A DNA stretch of 13,966 bases from Gammaproteobacteria bacterium (GTDB lineage: Bacteria > Pseudomonadota > Gammaproteobacteria > Thiohalomonadales > Thiohalomonadaceae), in contig JADFYS010000020.1 of the NCBI GenBank assembly GCA_015232955.1, forward strand, positions 1-13,966. The letters run 5' to 3'. Positions within the stretch are counted from its first letter, which is position 1, and every line of letters begins with the position of its first letter. A model generated the notes under the pieces. That model ran no database searches. It saw only the letters and a program-made list of their open reading frames with translations, and was not told where the DNA came from. Made by a program: the position numbers and the translations under genes. Of this stretch, positions 1-5,883 are shown piece after piece.

Positions 1-73
1 AGAGGAGTCGCTCCTCTTTGCGCCCACTAATCAGATGAAGGGCATAGCGGACTCGCCATAGAAAACACTGTCC
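1..73. other. Non-RuBisCO sequence abutting the cbbM fragment, with hairpins
   Basis: These bases replace the expected upstream part of cbbM. All three plus-strand frames contain stops. A perfect 7-bp hairpin (AGAGGAG at 1-7, CTCCTCT at 11-17, loop TCG) opens the window and may extend further left. A second short pairing, CGGAC (48-52) with GTCCG (70-74), straddles the junction with the RuBisCO homology. It could be the 3' end of an intron or mobile element, or a recombination breakpoint. I could not match it to a known intron domain with confidence. Confidence 0.35.
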
Positions 74-655
74 GGTGGACCCGGAATGGTCACCACTGCC
101 CGTCGCAACTACCCCGGTCAGTACCTCCACTACCACCGCGCAGGTCACGGTGCGGTCACCTCACCCTCTTCGAAGCGTGGTTACACCGCATTCGTCCTTG
201 CCAAGCTGTCGCGTCTGATGGGTGCCTCCGGTATCCATGTCGGCACCATGGGCTACGGCAAGATGGAAGGTTCTGCCGACGACCGTATCATCGCCTATAT
301 GATCGAACGCGAAGAGTGTCAGGGACCTTTCTACAATCAGAAATGGTACGGCATGAAGCCCACCACCCCCATCATCTCTGGTGGTATGAACGCCCTGCGT
401 CTGCCAGGCTTCTTCGAGAACCTCGGCCACGGCAATGTCATCAACACCTCTGGTGGTGGTTCATACGGCCACATCGACAGCCCGGCAGCCGGTGCAACCT
501 CGCTCCGTCAGGCATACGAGTGCTGGAAAGAGGGTGCCGATCCTATCGAGTACGCCAAAGAGCACAAAGAGTTCGCCCGCGCCTTCGAGTCATTCCCCGG
601 TGATGCCGATGCCATCTTCCCAGGATGGCGTGATAAACTTGGTGTTCATAAGTAA
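74..655 (+). pseudogene. cbbM: Form II RuBisCO large chain, C-terminal fragment (5' end missing)
   Basis: This encodes the C-terminal part of form II ribulose-1,5-bisphosphate carboxylase/oxygenase, the CO2-fixing enzyme of the Calvin cycle. Homology starts abruptly at Gly-Gly-Pro-Gly-Met (base 74) and runs to the stop at 653-655. It includes the HYHRAGHGA active-site stretch, GYGKMEG (lysine of the mobile loop), PIISGGMN and the C-terminal FESFPGDADAIFPGWR. A full form II chain is about 460 residues; only about 193 are present. The N-terminal domain and the first half of the barrel, with the catalytic and carbamylated lysines, are absent. In the same frame there is a stop (TAG, 59-61) and no RuBisCO-like residues before base 74. 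The first methionine in the fragment is at 86. As it stands it cannot make active enzyme. It may be a rearranged copy, the 3' exon of an intron-split gene, or an assembly junction. No cbbQ or cbbO follows; a terminator closes the unit. Confidence 0.85.
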
Positions 656-680
656 AACGCAGCAAGCAGCACCTTAAAGA

Positions 681-705
681 AAGCCCCTGATTAGGGGCTT
701 TTTTT
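681..705 (+). terminator. Intrinsic terminator after cbbM
   Basis: There is a perfect 8-bp stem, AAGCCCCT (681-688) with AGGGGCTT (693-700), and a GATT tetraloop. It merges into a run of seven T (699-705). It lies 26 bases after the cbbM stop, so the fragment keeps the original 3' end of its transcription unit. Confidence 0.93.
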
Positions 706-735
706 GTCCAAAAAGAAAAAAGATAGCAGAGCACC

Positions 736-766
736 TATACCCAAGGTACCTGGAAACAGTCGATTT
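736..766 (+). repeat. Dispersed TATACCC repeat, copy A (degenerate)
   Basis: This begins TATACCCAAGG, then ACCTGGAAAC, and matches the start of the copies at 2720, 2880 (reverse) and 8074. The TTCCAG arm of the palindrome has decayed here. Further right, CCGAT at 781 and AAGCGCGAC at about 793 weakly resemble the distal part of copy C. It sits between the cbbM terminator and the hsdM remnant. Confidence 0.6.
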
Positions 767-808
767 GTAACCGTATATTACCGATGGAGTAAAAGCGCGA
801 CTATTTGC

Positions 809-845
809 CGCAGCGCCAATTCCGAGCCATCCTGACAGCGCTGCG
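809..845. repeat. Inverted repeat, 8-bp arms
   Basis: CGCAGCGC (809-816) pairs with GCGCTGCG (838-845) across a 21-base loop. No T run follows, so it is not an obvious terminator. It lies in the non-coding stretch 706-882, upstream of the hsdM remnant. Confidence 0.5.
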
Positions 846-882
846 TGTTCTGAAATGACGATTAGTCCGGAAACTGGAATTC

Positions 883-1074
883 ATGCTAAACAAAGAAAAA
901 CTGAATAATCTGGCCGGTGATGTCTGGAAATCAGCAGAGCGGCTGCGTGGCAAATTCAAGGCGTATGAATATCAGAGTGTTGTTCTGCCGGTCATTGTGA
1001 TTCGTCGTATTGAGTGCGTATTAATCGACTGGCGCGAGCAGAAAAAAGCCGATCTCTTAACCAGTCTCCCCTGA
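883..1074 (+). pseudogene. hsdM: Type I restriction methyltransferase subunit HsdM, N-terminal remnant
   Basis: This is a 63-residue reading frame that resembles the first helical segment of HsdM, the DNA adenine methyltransferase subunit of type I restriction-modification systems. The recognisable stretches are NNLAGDVWKSAERLRGKFKA, EYQSVVLPVIVIRR and ECVLIDWREQKKAD, in the usual family order. HsdM proteins are about 500 to 800 residues. Everything after the N-terminal helices is missing, including the AdoMet-binding and NPPY catalytic motifs. The frame stops right after LLTSLP. A GGAA precedes the ATG at a usable spacing. It is followed at once by a Fic-family gene, a neighbour often found inside type I loci, so this is probably the stump of a deleted restriction locus. 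A functional methyltransferase can be excluded for this fragment alone. Confidence 0.75.
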
Positions 1075-1156
1075 TGTGCATAGAAATCCGCGAAACGCTA
1101 TACCTATCCAGTGGGTCATGTATAGAAAAACCCTGTTTGCTGACAAGTGCGATGGT

Positions 1157-2434
1157 ATGTCGCAAATGAGCGGCTTTCACTTACACCCACTACCGCCCGA
1201 GACCCGCAAGGTGCTGCGGCAACTGGCGGCCTCTCATCGTTATCTGGCGGAACTCAAGGGGATGGCGGCGACGATTCCCAATGAATCGATCCTGATTAGC
1301 ACTCTGACCTTGCAGGAGGCCAAGGACAGCTCCGAGATCGAAAACATCATCACCACCCACGATGAACTCTATAAGGGCACTCTGTTTCAGGAGTTTATCG
1401 GCAATCCTGCAGCCAAAGAGGTCAATAGCTATGCCACCGCGTTACAGATCGGCTTTGAGCAGGTACGAAAAGATCGGCTGATTACTGTCAATCGTCTATT
1501 GTCGATTCATCAGGAGCTGGAAAACAACGATGCCGGGCTGCGCAAACTACCGGGAACTGAGCTAAAAAATGATCGCACCGGCGAGCTGGTCTACACCCCG
1601 CCACAGGATCACCAGCAGATTGTTCAGCTTATGACCAATCTGGAGCGTTTTATCAATGATGAATCGATGCTGGATGCCGATCCGCTGGTAAAGATGGCGG
1701 TGATTCACTACCAGTTTGAGAGTATTCATCCCTTTTATGATGGCAATGGGCGTGCCGGGCGGATTCTGAATATCCTCTATCTGGTGGCACAGGGGCTACT
1801 GGATCTACCGGTACTCTATCTGAGCCGCTACATCATCACCCATAAGGCAGAATATTACCGGCTACTGCAAGCAGTGCGCGATGAGTCGGCCTGGGAAGAG
1901 TGGTTGCTCTATATGCTCAAAGGGGTTGAGATAACTGCTATTCAAACCATTGCGCTGATTGGCGAAATAAAACGGCTGATGCAAGCGTACAAGCGTCGTA
2001 TTCGCTCCGAACTCCCCAAAATCTACAGTCAGGATCTGCTTAACAACCTGTTCCGTCACCCCTATACCAAAATCGAGTTTATGCAGCGGGATTTACGGGT
2101 CTCCCGACTGACAGCCACCAAATATCTGGATCAGTTAGTGGATAAGGGGCTGATCGAAAAATACAAATTCGGGCGATCAAACGCAGTTCACGCAGCGCAA
2201 CCACGCAGACCGTATCTTTCAACTGCCGTTTCTCTATATTGCTGCCGATGCCTCGGATGTGAAGGTGGATGGTTTACACGATTTCAGGGTTCGTGTCCGG
2301 TGCTGGATTTAGTCAGGATCAGAGGCTACCATCACGGCTTAAGTAGATCTTTTAATGCTGCAAAAGGGTTATGCGTTGCCCCTGCCGCAGCTGTATTCCC
2401 ATCAGGATTGGCGTACCCCTCTCCATCGAGATAG
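1157..2434 (+). CDS. Fic-family AMP-transferase, both ends probably altered
   Basis: Fic proteins transfer AMP, or another nucleotide moiety, from a nucleotide to a hydroxyl on a target protein. The catalytic loop HPFYDGNGRAGR is complete, with its histidine codon at 1727-1729. The inhibitory-helix motif (S/T)xxxE(G/N) is seen as SSEIEN at 1328-1345, which makes this a class II Fic with an N-terminal self-inhibitory helix. A winged-helix-like segment follows (VSRLTATKYLDQLVDKGL). Conserved sequence begins at about FHLHPLPPE (1175) and stops at FGRSN (2182). Relatives normally continue for a short tyrosine-rich tail, but here the frame enters 83 residues of unrelated, cysteine-rich sequence that overlap yajD on the other strand. 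The start is uncertain: ATG at 1157 or 1166, with GTG at 1076 and ATG at 1118 also in frame, and none has a good ribosome-binding site. The AMPylation core looks intact; whether the protein is stable is unknown. Confidence 0.75.
   Translation: MSQMSGFHLHPLPPETRKVLRQLAASHRYLAELKGMAATIPNESILISTLTLQEAKDSSEIENIITTHDELYKGTLFQEFIGNPAAKEVNSYATALQIGFEQVRKDRLITVNRLLSIHQELENNDAGLRKLPGTELKNDRTGELVYTPPQDHQQIVQLMTNLERFINDESMLDADPLVKMAVIHYQFESIHPFYDGNGRAGRILNILYLVAQGLLDLPVLYLSRYIITHKAEYYRLLQAVRDESAWEEWLLYMLKGVEITAIQTIALIGEIKRLMQAYKRRIRSELPKIYSQDLLNNLFRHPYTKIEFMQRDLRVSRLTATKYLDQLVDKGLIEKYKFGRSNAVHAAQPRRPYLSTAVSLYCCRCLGCEGGWFTRFQGSCPVLDLVRIRGYHHGLSRSFNAAKGLCVAPAAAVFPSGLAYPSPSR
2183..2331 (+). other. Unassigned segment after the Fic homology break
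   Basis: From about 2183 the Fic frame loses homology. The neighbouring plus frame, from CAG at about 2184 to the TAG at about 2310, reads as a protein-like string (IFQLPFLYIAADASDVKVDG). It could be the remnant of another gene joined here by deletion, or a frameshifted Fic tail. I do not recognise it. Confidence 0.3.
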
Positions 2435-2685
2435 CGTGAATGTTCATTGTCATGACAGTAGACGCAGAGAAGTTCCCAGTTAGAGCCATCTGTGGGGTTA
2501 TTTTCGTGGTTGTGATCACGGTGATGAACTGTCAGTTCACTCAGATTTTCACGGGTAAACTCGCGACTACAGCGACCACAGATCCAGGGGTAGAGCTTCA
2601 GTGACCGCTCTCGATAGCCCTGCTCTCGCTGTTGACGATTTTGATGGGCCGAGGCGACAATTTGATCCAGTTTTGAAGATTTCAT
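2332..2685 (-). CDS. yajD: YajD-family HNH nuclease
   Basis: This is a 117-residue protein closely resembling E. coli YajD, a small HNH-domain protein of unknown physiological role. Visible features are GYRERSLKLYPWICGRCSREF (read as GYRERSLKLYPW followed by the first CxxC), then ELTVHHRDHNHENNP with the HNH histidines, then GSNWELLCVYCHDNEH with the second CxxC, and the family C-terminus NPFAALKDLL. The four cysteines probably bind structural zinc and the histidines a catalytic metal. The ATG at 2685 is chosen because family similarity starts close to it. The frame is open up to 2790, but that extension runs through a palindromic repeat and has no homology. The gene lies downstream of the cyclic-nucleotide-binding gene on the same strand, separated by a repeat pair. 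Its 3' end overlaps the non-native tail of the Fic frame. Family assignment is firm; the biological role is not known. Confidence 0.9.
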   Translation of the reverse strand: MKSSKLDQIVASAHQNRQQREQGYRERSLKLYPWICGRCSREFTRENLSELTVHHRDHNHENNPTDGSNWELLCVYCHDNEHSRYLDGEGYANPDGNTAAAGATHNPFAALKDLLKP

Positions 2686-2719
2686 CGTAGTAACATTCCA
2701 TAAGGATAAAAGTAAGGAA

Positions 2720-2880
2720 TATACCCAAAATACCTGGAAACACTGGATTTCAGGGAGTCGAGAAGTGTGGCTATTCAAGGCAAGCCGCATGAAAAGTCAT
2801 TCTATTCAAAGGCTTCATAACACTCGATCGTCGCGCTTATCGGATTTCTGGAACCAGCGTTTTCAGGGTTCTTGGCTATA
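2720..2880. repeat. Inverted pair of TATACCC repeats (copies B1 and B2), MITE-like
   Basis: The left arm B1 (2720-2755) starts TATACCCAAAATACCTGG. The right arm B2 (2833-2880), read on the minus strand, starts TATAGCCAAGAACCCTG. The arms match at 25 of the first 33 positions. B2 matches copy C at 8074 in 45 of 48 positions. Each arm holds a CTGGAA-loop-TTCCAG-type hairpin. The outer ends read TATA on both sides, as would a TA target duplication. The 161-bp unit has no coding capacity and sits between the cyclic-nucleotide-binding gene and yajD. It resembles a MITE or a paired REP (BIME-like) element. Confidence 0.75.
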
Positions 2881-2890
2881 ACCAGAGAGT

Positions 2891-3427
2891 TTAGAGAAAA
2901 TCGACCAATTTACCACTCGTCTGGCGTAGGCGATTGCTGATCACTTGGGCGATCTTAATCACCACCTCGAGTGCCACCCGGGGGTGGTTTCGGGCAAGAC
3001 GGTTCAACGCACCCCGGCCAAGCATTAACACTTTGCAAGGCGTGGTCGTTATCACCGAGGCGGAGTGGGTCTGGCCATCAATCAACGACATCTCACCGAT
3101 GGTCTTTCCCGGGAGGATGGTGGCAATGACACTCTCCGAATTGTCATCATTGCGTTTAGAGACCTTCAATTTTCCCTTAATCAAGAGAAACATATGGGGA
3201 TCTACCTCCCCTTCGGTGAGAAGTTTGACCCCCTCTTCAACATCATAGCCGACACAGTATTCGCTCAGTACCGCAATATGTTTCGACTGCAGCCGTTTGA
3301 ACATCTGGGTCGACTCCAACATATCGCAGATCTCGTCATGAAATCCTGCGCCGAATCCACTTAGGGTGAACCCCCTCGGGACGCTGCCGTATCTTTCGTC
3401 TATTTCGTTATCATTAATCTCTAACAC
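2891..3427 (-). CDS. Stand-alone cyclic-nucleotide-binding-domain protein
   Basis: This is a 178-residue protein with one cyclic-nucleotide-binding beta-roll of the Crp/Fnr type, preceded by about 40 residues of unassigned sequence. The order is MFKRL...LSEYC, then GVKLLTEGEVDPHMFLLIKG, then the phosphate-binding cassette GKTIGEMSLIDGQTHSASV, and a C-terminal helix ending VISNRLRQTSGKLVDFL. No helix-turn-helix follows, so it is unlikely to bind DNA itself. The arginine that normally holds the cyclic phosphate (PRSA in relatives) is histidine here (THSA), so cAMP or cGMP binding is doubtful. The GTG at 3427 is preferred: GGAGAGGAG lies 8 bases upstream. The ATG codons at 3457 and 3454 have no such site. 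The GTG start overlaps the end of gluQRS by 14 bases, so the gene is probably translated with the dksA-gluQRS operon. The function is unknown; it may sense a ligand or regulate a partner protein. Confidence 0.8.
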   Translation of the reverse strand: MLEINDNEIDERYGSVPRGFTLSGFGAGFHDEICDMLESTQMFKRLQSKHIAVLSEYCVGYDVEEGVKLLTEGEVDPHMFLLIKGKLKVSKRNDDNSESVIATILPGKTIGEMSLIDGQTHSASVITTTPCKVLMLGRGALNRLARNHPRVALEVVIKIAQVISNRLRQTSGKLVDFL

Positions 3428-4373
3428 GCGGTTCTCTCCTCTCCAGAGTCGCATCATAAGGTAGTGAGCGGCATTGTGGAACCTTTGTCAGCTTCCAGTT
3501 GATGATTGCCCACGCCCAGAGCGCTGCCGGTTCAGCCCCTAACAGCTCTAAAGGTGGCTGCTGACCCAACCGCTGCAGCGCTCTCCAGATCTGCTCTCCG
3601 GGACGCTTCGGATCCAGCCCCGGTGCTGCGGTCTGTTTTCCCAGCTTCTCCCCCTGGAGATCGGTCATCACCGGGATGTGGGCATAATCGAGCGCCGGTT
3701 CCCCTTTAGTGGTGAGAAGATTACGAAGATAGATCTGCTGTGGGGTCATCTCAAGCAGATCGCCCCCGCGCACCACCTCGGTGACGCCCTGTTGGAGATC
3801 ATCGACCACCACCACCAAGTGGTAGGCAAAAATAGCATCACGACGGCGCAGGAGATAATCCCCCAGCAGCGCATCAGGGTGGCTGCTGTATCGACCCTGA
3901 ACCTGATCATTAAAGGTGATCGCTTCACTCTCCACTTTCAAGCGAATTGCGGCATCCGTCGCAACTTCACCTGCCTGCTTGTTGCGACAGATTCCGGGAT
4001 AGGGCGATTGCGGAGGAGCGCCTCTCTGCTGCAGCCATTGTGCCACCTTACTGCGTGTGCAGTCACAATAGTAGCAGCATTGCTGCTGTTGCAACATCTG
4101 CAGTGCTTCACGGTAGAGGGGGTGACGCCGACTCTGGTAGCAGACCTCTCCATCCCAAGTAAAACCAAACTGCTCCAGGGTGAAGAGGATAGAATCGGCA
4201 GCAGAGGGAACGACCCGGGGCTGATCGATATCTTCCATCCGCAACAGCCAGCGCCCGTCCCGATGACGGGCGTTAAGGTAGCTGGCTGTGGCAGCTACCA
4301 GAGAGCCAAAGTGGAGCGGGCCGGTTGGCGATGGTGCAAAACGACCACAGACCTGAGATAGATCGTCAAACAA
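3414..4373 (-). CDS. gluQRS: Glutamyl-Q tRNA(Asp) synthetase
   Basis: This is a truncated glutamyl-tRNA synthetase paralogue that attaches glutamate to the queuosine base in the anticodon of tRNA-Asp. The 319 residues cover the catalytic domain only, with no anticodon-binding domain, as is usual for the family. Visible motifs are RFAPSPTGPLHFGSLVAA (HIGH-type ATP site, residues 11-28), RMEDIDQPR, the zinc site YYCDCTRS...YPGICR, and a KMSKS-type loop, GEKLGKQ (residues 241-247). E. coli has KLSKQ at that loop; serine is glycine here. The start appears to be TTG at 4373, 18 bases after the dksA stop. No ATG or GTG lies between it and the HIGH motif, and no strong ribosome-binding site is visible, so translation may be coupled to dksA. 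The dksA-gluQRS order is conserved in many gammaproteobacteria. Confidence 0.93.
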   Translation of the reverse strand: MFDDLSQVCGRFAPSPTGPLHFGSLVAATASYLNARHRDGRWLLRMEDIDQPRVVPSAADSILFTLEQFGFTWDGEVCYQSRRHPLYREALQMLQQQQCCYYCDCTRSKVAQWLQQRGAPPQSPYPGICRNKQAGEVATDAAIRLKVESEAITFNDQVQGRYSSHPDALLGDYLLRRRDAIFAYHLVVVVDDLQQGVTEVVRGGDLLEMTPQQIYLRNLLTTKGEPALDYAHIPVMTDLQGEKLGKQTAAPGLDPKRPGEQIWRALQRLGQQPPLELLGAEPAALWAWAIINWKLTKVPQCRSLPYDATLERREPRVRD

Positions 4374-4391
4374 ACCGGAGCTATTTTAGGG

Positions 4392-4904
4392 TTAGCCTAT
4401 CTGTTTTTCACGAATCTCGTCAAAGGTCTTACAATCGATGCAGAGGTTGGCTGTCGGCCGCGCCTCAAGACGACGGATGCCGATCTCTACCCCACAACTC
4501 TCACAATAACCGTACTCTTTCTCCTCGATTAGGGCGATCGACTCATCAATCTTCTTAATCATCTTCCGCTCACGATCTCGTGTACGCAGCTCCATCGTGA
4601 ACTCCGACTCCTGCGTCGCACGATCGGTGGGGTCAGGGAAGTTAGCCGCCTCCTCCTGCATATGGTTCACGGTTCGATCCACCTCTTCCATCAGCTCCTG
4701 CTTCCACATCCTTAAAATATGGGTAAAGTGTTTTCCCATCTCAGGACTCATGTACTCCTCCCCACGCTTCGGTTGGTAAGGCTTAAACCCTGAGGCCCCT
4801 TCAAGGGCACTTTTCTTCTTCGGTTTCATGCCGCTGGAAGCAGTTTTTTTCTTACTGGTTGCGGTCGATGCGTCCTTTGTTACTGCAGTTTTACTATCAG
4901 TCAC
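4392..4904 (-). CDS. dksA: RNA polymerase-binding transcription factor DksA
   Basis: DksA inserts a coiled coil into the RNA polymerase secondary channel and, with ppGpp, retunes transcription in the stringent response. The protein is 170 residues. A lysine/serine/threonine-rich N-terminus about 20 residues longer than in E. coli is followed by the coiled coil. The tip carries FPDPTDRA with both acidic tip residues (D91, D94), and then comes the zinc finger CESCGVEIGIRRLEARP...CIDC (C134, C137, C155, C158). The zinc-finger region is almost identical to E. coli. GTG at 4904 is chosen as the start because AGGAG lies 8 bases upstream; the frame is open to 4952 without a comparable site. The gene leads the operon with gluQRS and is divergent from cbbY. 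Confidence 0.96.
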   Translation of the reverse strand: MTDSKTAVTKDASTATSKKKTASSGMKPKKKSALEGASGFKPYQPKRGEEYMSPEMGKHFTHILRMWKQELMEEVDRTVNHMQEEAANFPDPTDRATQESEFTMELRTRDRERKMIKKIDESIALIEEKEYGYCESCGVEIGIRRLEARPTANLCIDCKTFDEIREKQIG

Positions 4905-4960
4905 CCGTTGCACTCCTGGTGTCGGAAAATTTCGAGCGCGAACATATACCAAAATCCCTC

Positions 4961-4976
4961 AAATATCGCAATATTT
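4961..4976. promoter_or_regulatory. AT-rich palindrome in the dksA-cbbY divergent region
   Basis: AAATAT-CGCA-ATATTT is a 6-bp-arm palindrome in an AT-rich stretch, about 57 bases upstream of the dksA start. It may be a protein-binding site or part of the dksA promoter. No transcription factor can be named from it. Confidence 0.3.
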
Positions 4977-5043
4977 TTCCATTTTTTGAAGGAAAAATCG
5001 CAGTGATTGGTCTCTTCGCGCCGATTCAGTTAATCTATGGAGA

Positions 5044-5075
5044 TTGAGAATAGAGTATCTGACCACTATTCTCAA
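5044..5075. promoter_or_regulatory. Inverted repeat upstream of cbbY
   Basis: TTGAGAATAG (5044-5053) and CTATTCTCAA (5066-5075) are perfect 10-bp arms around a 12-base centre. The repeat ends 37 bases before the cbbY ATG. No T run follows, so an operator or a 5' leader hairpin is likelier than a terminator. A weak promoter candidate lies just upstream (TTGGTC at 5007-5012, TAATCT at 5031-5036, spacer 18), which would place the repeat at or just after the transcription start. Confidence 0.55.
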
Positions 5076-5112
5076 AATGGAACCGCCTCCCCTTACTGCA
5101 ACAGGAAATGAA

Positions 5113-5883
5113 ATGATGCTACAAGCACTGATATTTGATGTTGATGGAACTCTGGCCGACACCGAACGAGATGGACACCGTGTCGCCTTTAATCGCGCCT
5201 TTGCCGCTGCCGGGCTGGAGTGGGAGTGGTCGGAGGCGCTCTATGGTGAGCTCCTCGCCATCACCGGTGGAAAGGAGCGGATACTGCACTACATGGAGAC
5301 CTATATCCCACACTTCACCCCACCCCAACCTCGGGATGAATTCATTAAACAGCTCCACCTTGCCAAAACGGACCACTACACCGCCCTCCTCGGTGAAGGG
5401 GCGATCCCCCTCAGACCCGGAGTTAAGCGGCTATTGCAAGAGGCGCGAGAGGCCGATCTCCGTCTAGCCATCGCCACGACCACGACGCCGGCCAATGTCG
5501 AAGCACTCCTCATCCACACCCTCGGCAGCAACGCCCCCTCATGGTTTGAGGTGATTGCTGCCGGTGATGTCGTTCCCGCCAAGAAGCCGGCTCCCGACAT
5601 CTACCACTATGCCCTAAAAAAGATGGGACTCCCTGCCGATCGCTGTCTCGCTTTTGAAGACTCTTGGAACGGCATCTGTTCGGCAACTGCTGCCGCGCTC
5701 CCCACCATTATCTCGGTCAACGGCTATACCGAAAAGGATGACTTCTCTGCTGCCGCTCTGGTGGTCGACCATTGGGGAGAGCCCAATCTCCCCTTTACCC
5801 CCATTCAGGGCAATGTCTCGGGTTCACGCTGGCTCGATCTCAACCTGATCCGCAAGATACACGCGACCAGCAACCACGGATGA
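5113..5883 (+). CDS. cbbY: CbbY-type HAD phosphatase
   Basis: This is a haloacid-dehalogenase superfamily phosphatase of the CbbY group. Characterised CbbY removes a phosphate from xylulose-1,5-bisphosphate, a misfire product of RuBisCO that inhibits the enzyme. The 256 residues show motif I FDVDGTLADTERDGHR (nucleophile D9, general acid D11), the helical cap domain, motif II in LAIATTTTPANVEAL, the motif III lysine in VPAKKPAPDIY, and motif IV in CLAFEDSWNGI. The ATG at 5113 follows AGGA by 6 bases; ATG 5116 is equally usable. The frame is open back to 5044, but that part lies over the inverted repeat. The gene heads a plus-strand operon and overlaps the aminotransferase by ATGA. The RuBisCO fragment at the left edge fits the autotrophic role, though it is not in this operon. 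Confidence 0.88.
   Translation: MMLQALIFDVDGTLADTERDGHRVAFNRAFAAAGLEWEWSEALYGELLAITGGKERILHYMETYIPHFTPPQPRDEFIKQLHLAKTDHYTALLGEGAIPLRPGVKRLLQEAREADLRLAIATTTTPANVEALLIHTLGSNAPSWFEVIAAGDVVPAKKPAPDIYHYALKKMGLPADRCLAFEDSWNGICSATAAALPTIISVNGYTEKDDFSAAALVVDHWGEPNLPFTPIQGNVSGSRWLDLNLIRKIHATSNHG

Noticed and set aside
809..845. CGCAGCGC/GCGCTGCG inverted repeat as a terminator or integron attachment site
   Set aside because: There is no T run, and no integrase or attC-type core sites are visible nearby; kept only as an inverted repeat.
2686..2790. 35-residue N-terminal extension of the YajD protein
   Set aside because: It has no family similarity and reads through the palindromic repeat at 2720-2755; the ATG at 2685 fits the family.
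3678..4361. Open frame of 227 codons on the plus strand opposite gluQRS
   Set aside because: gluQRS has all family motifs on the other strand; this frame shows no protein family features.
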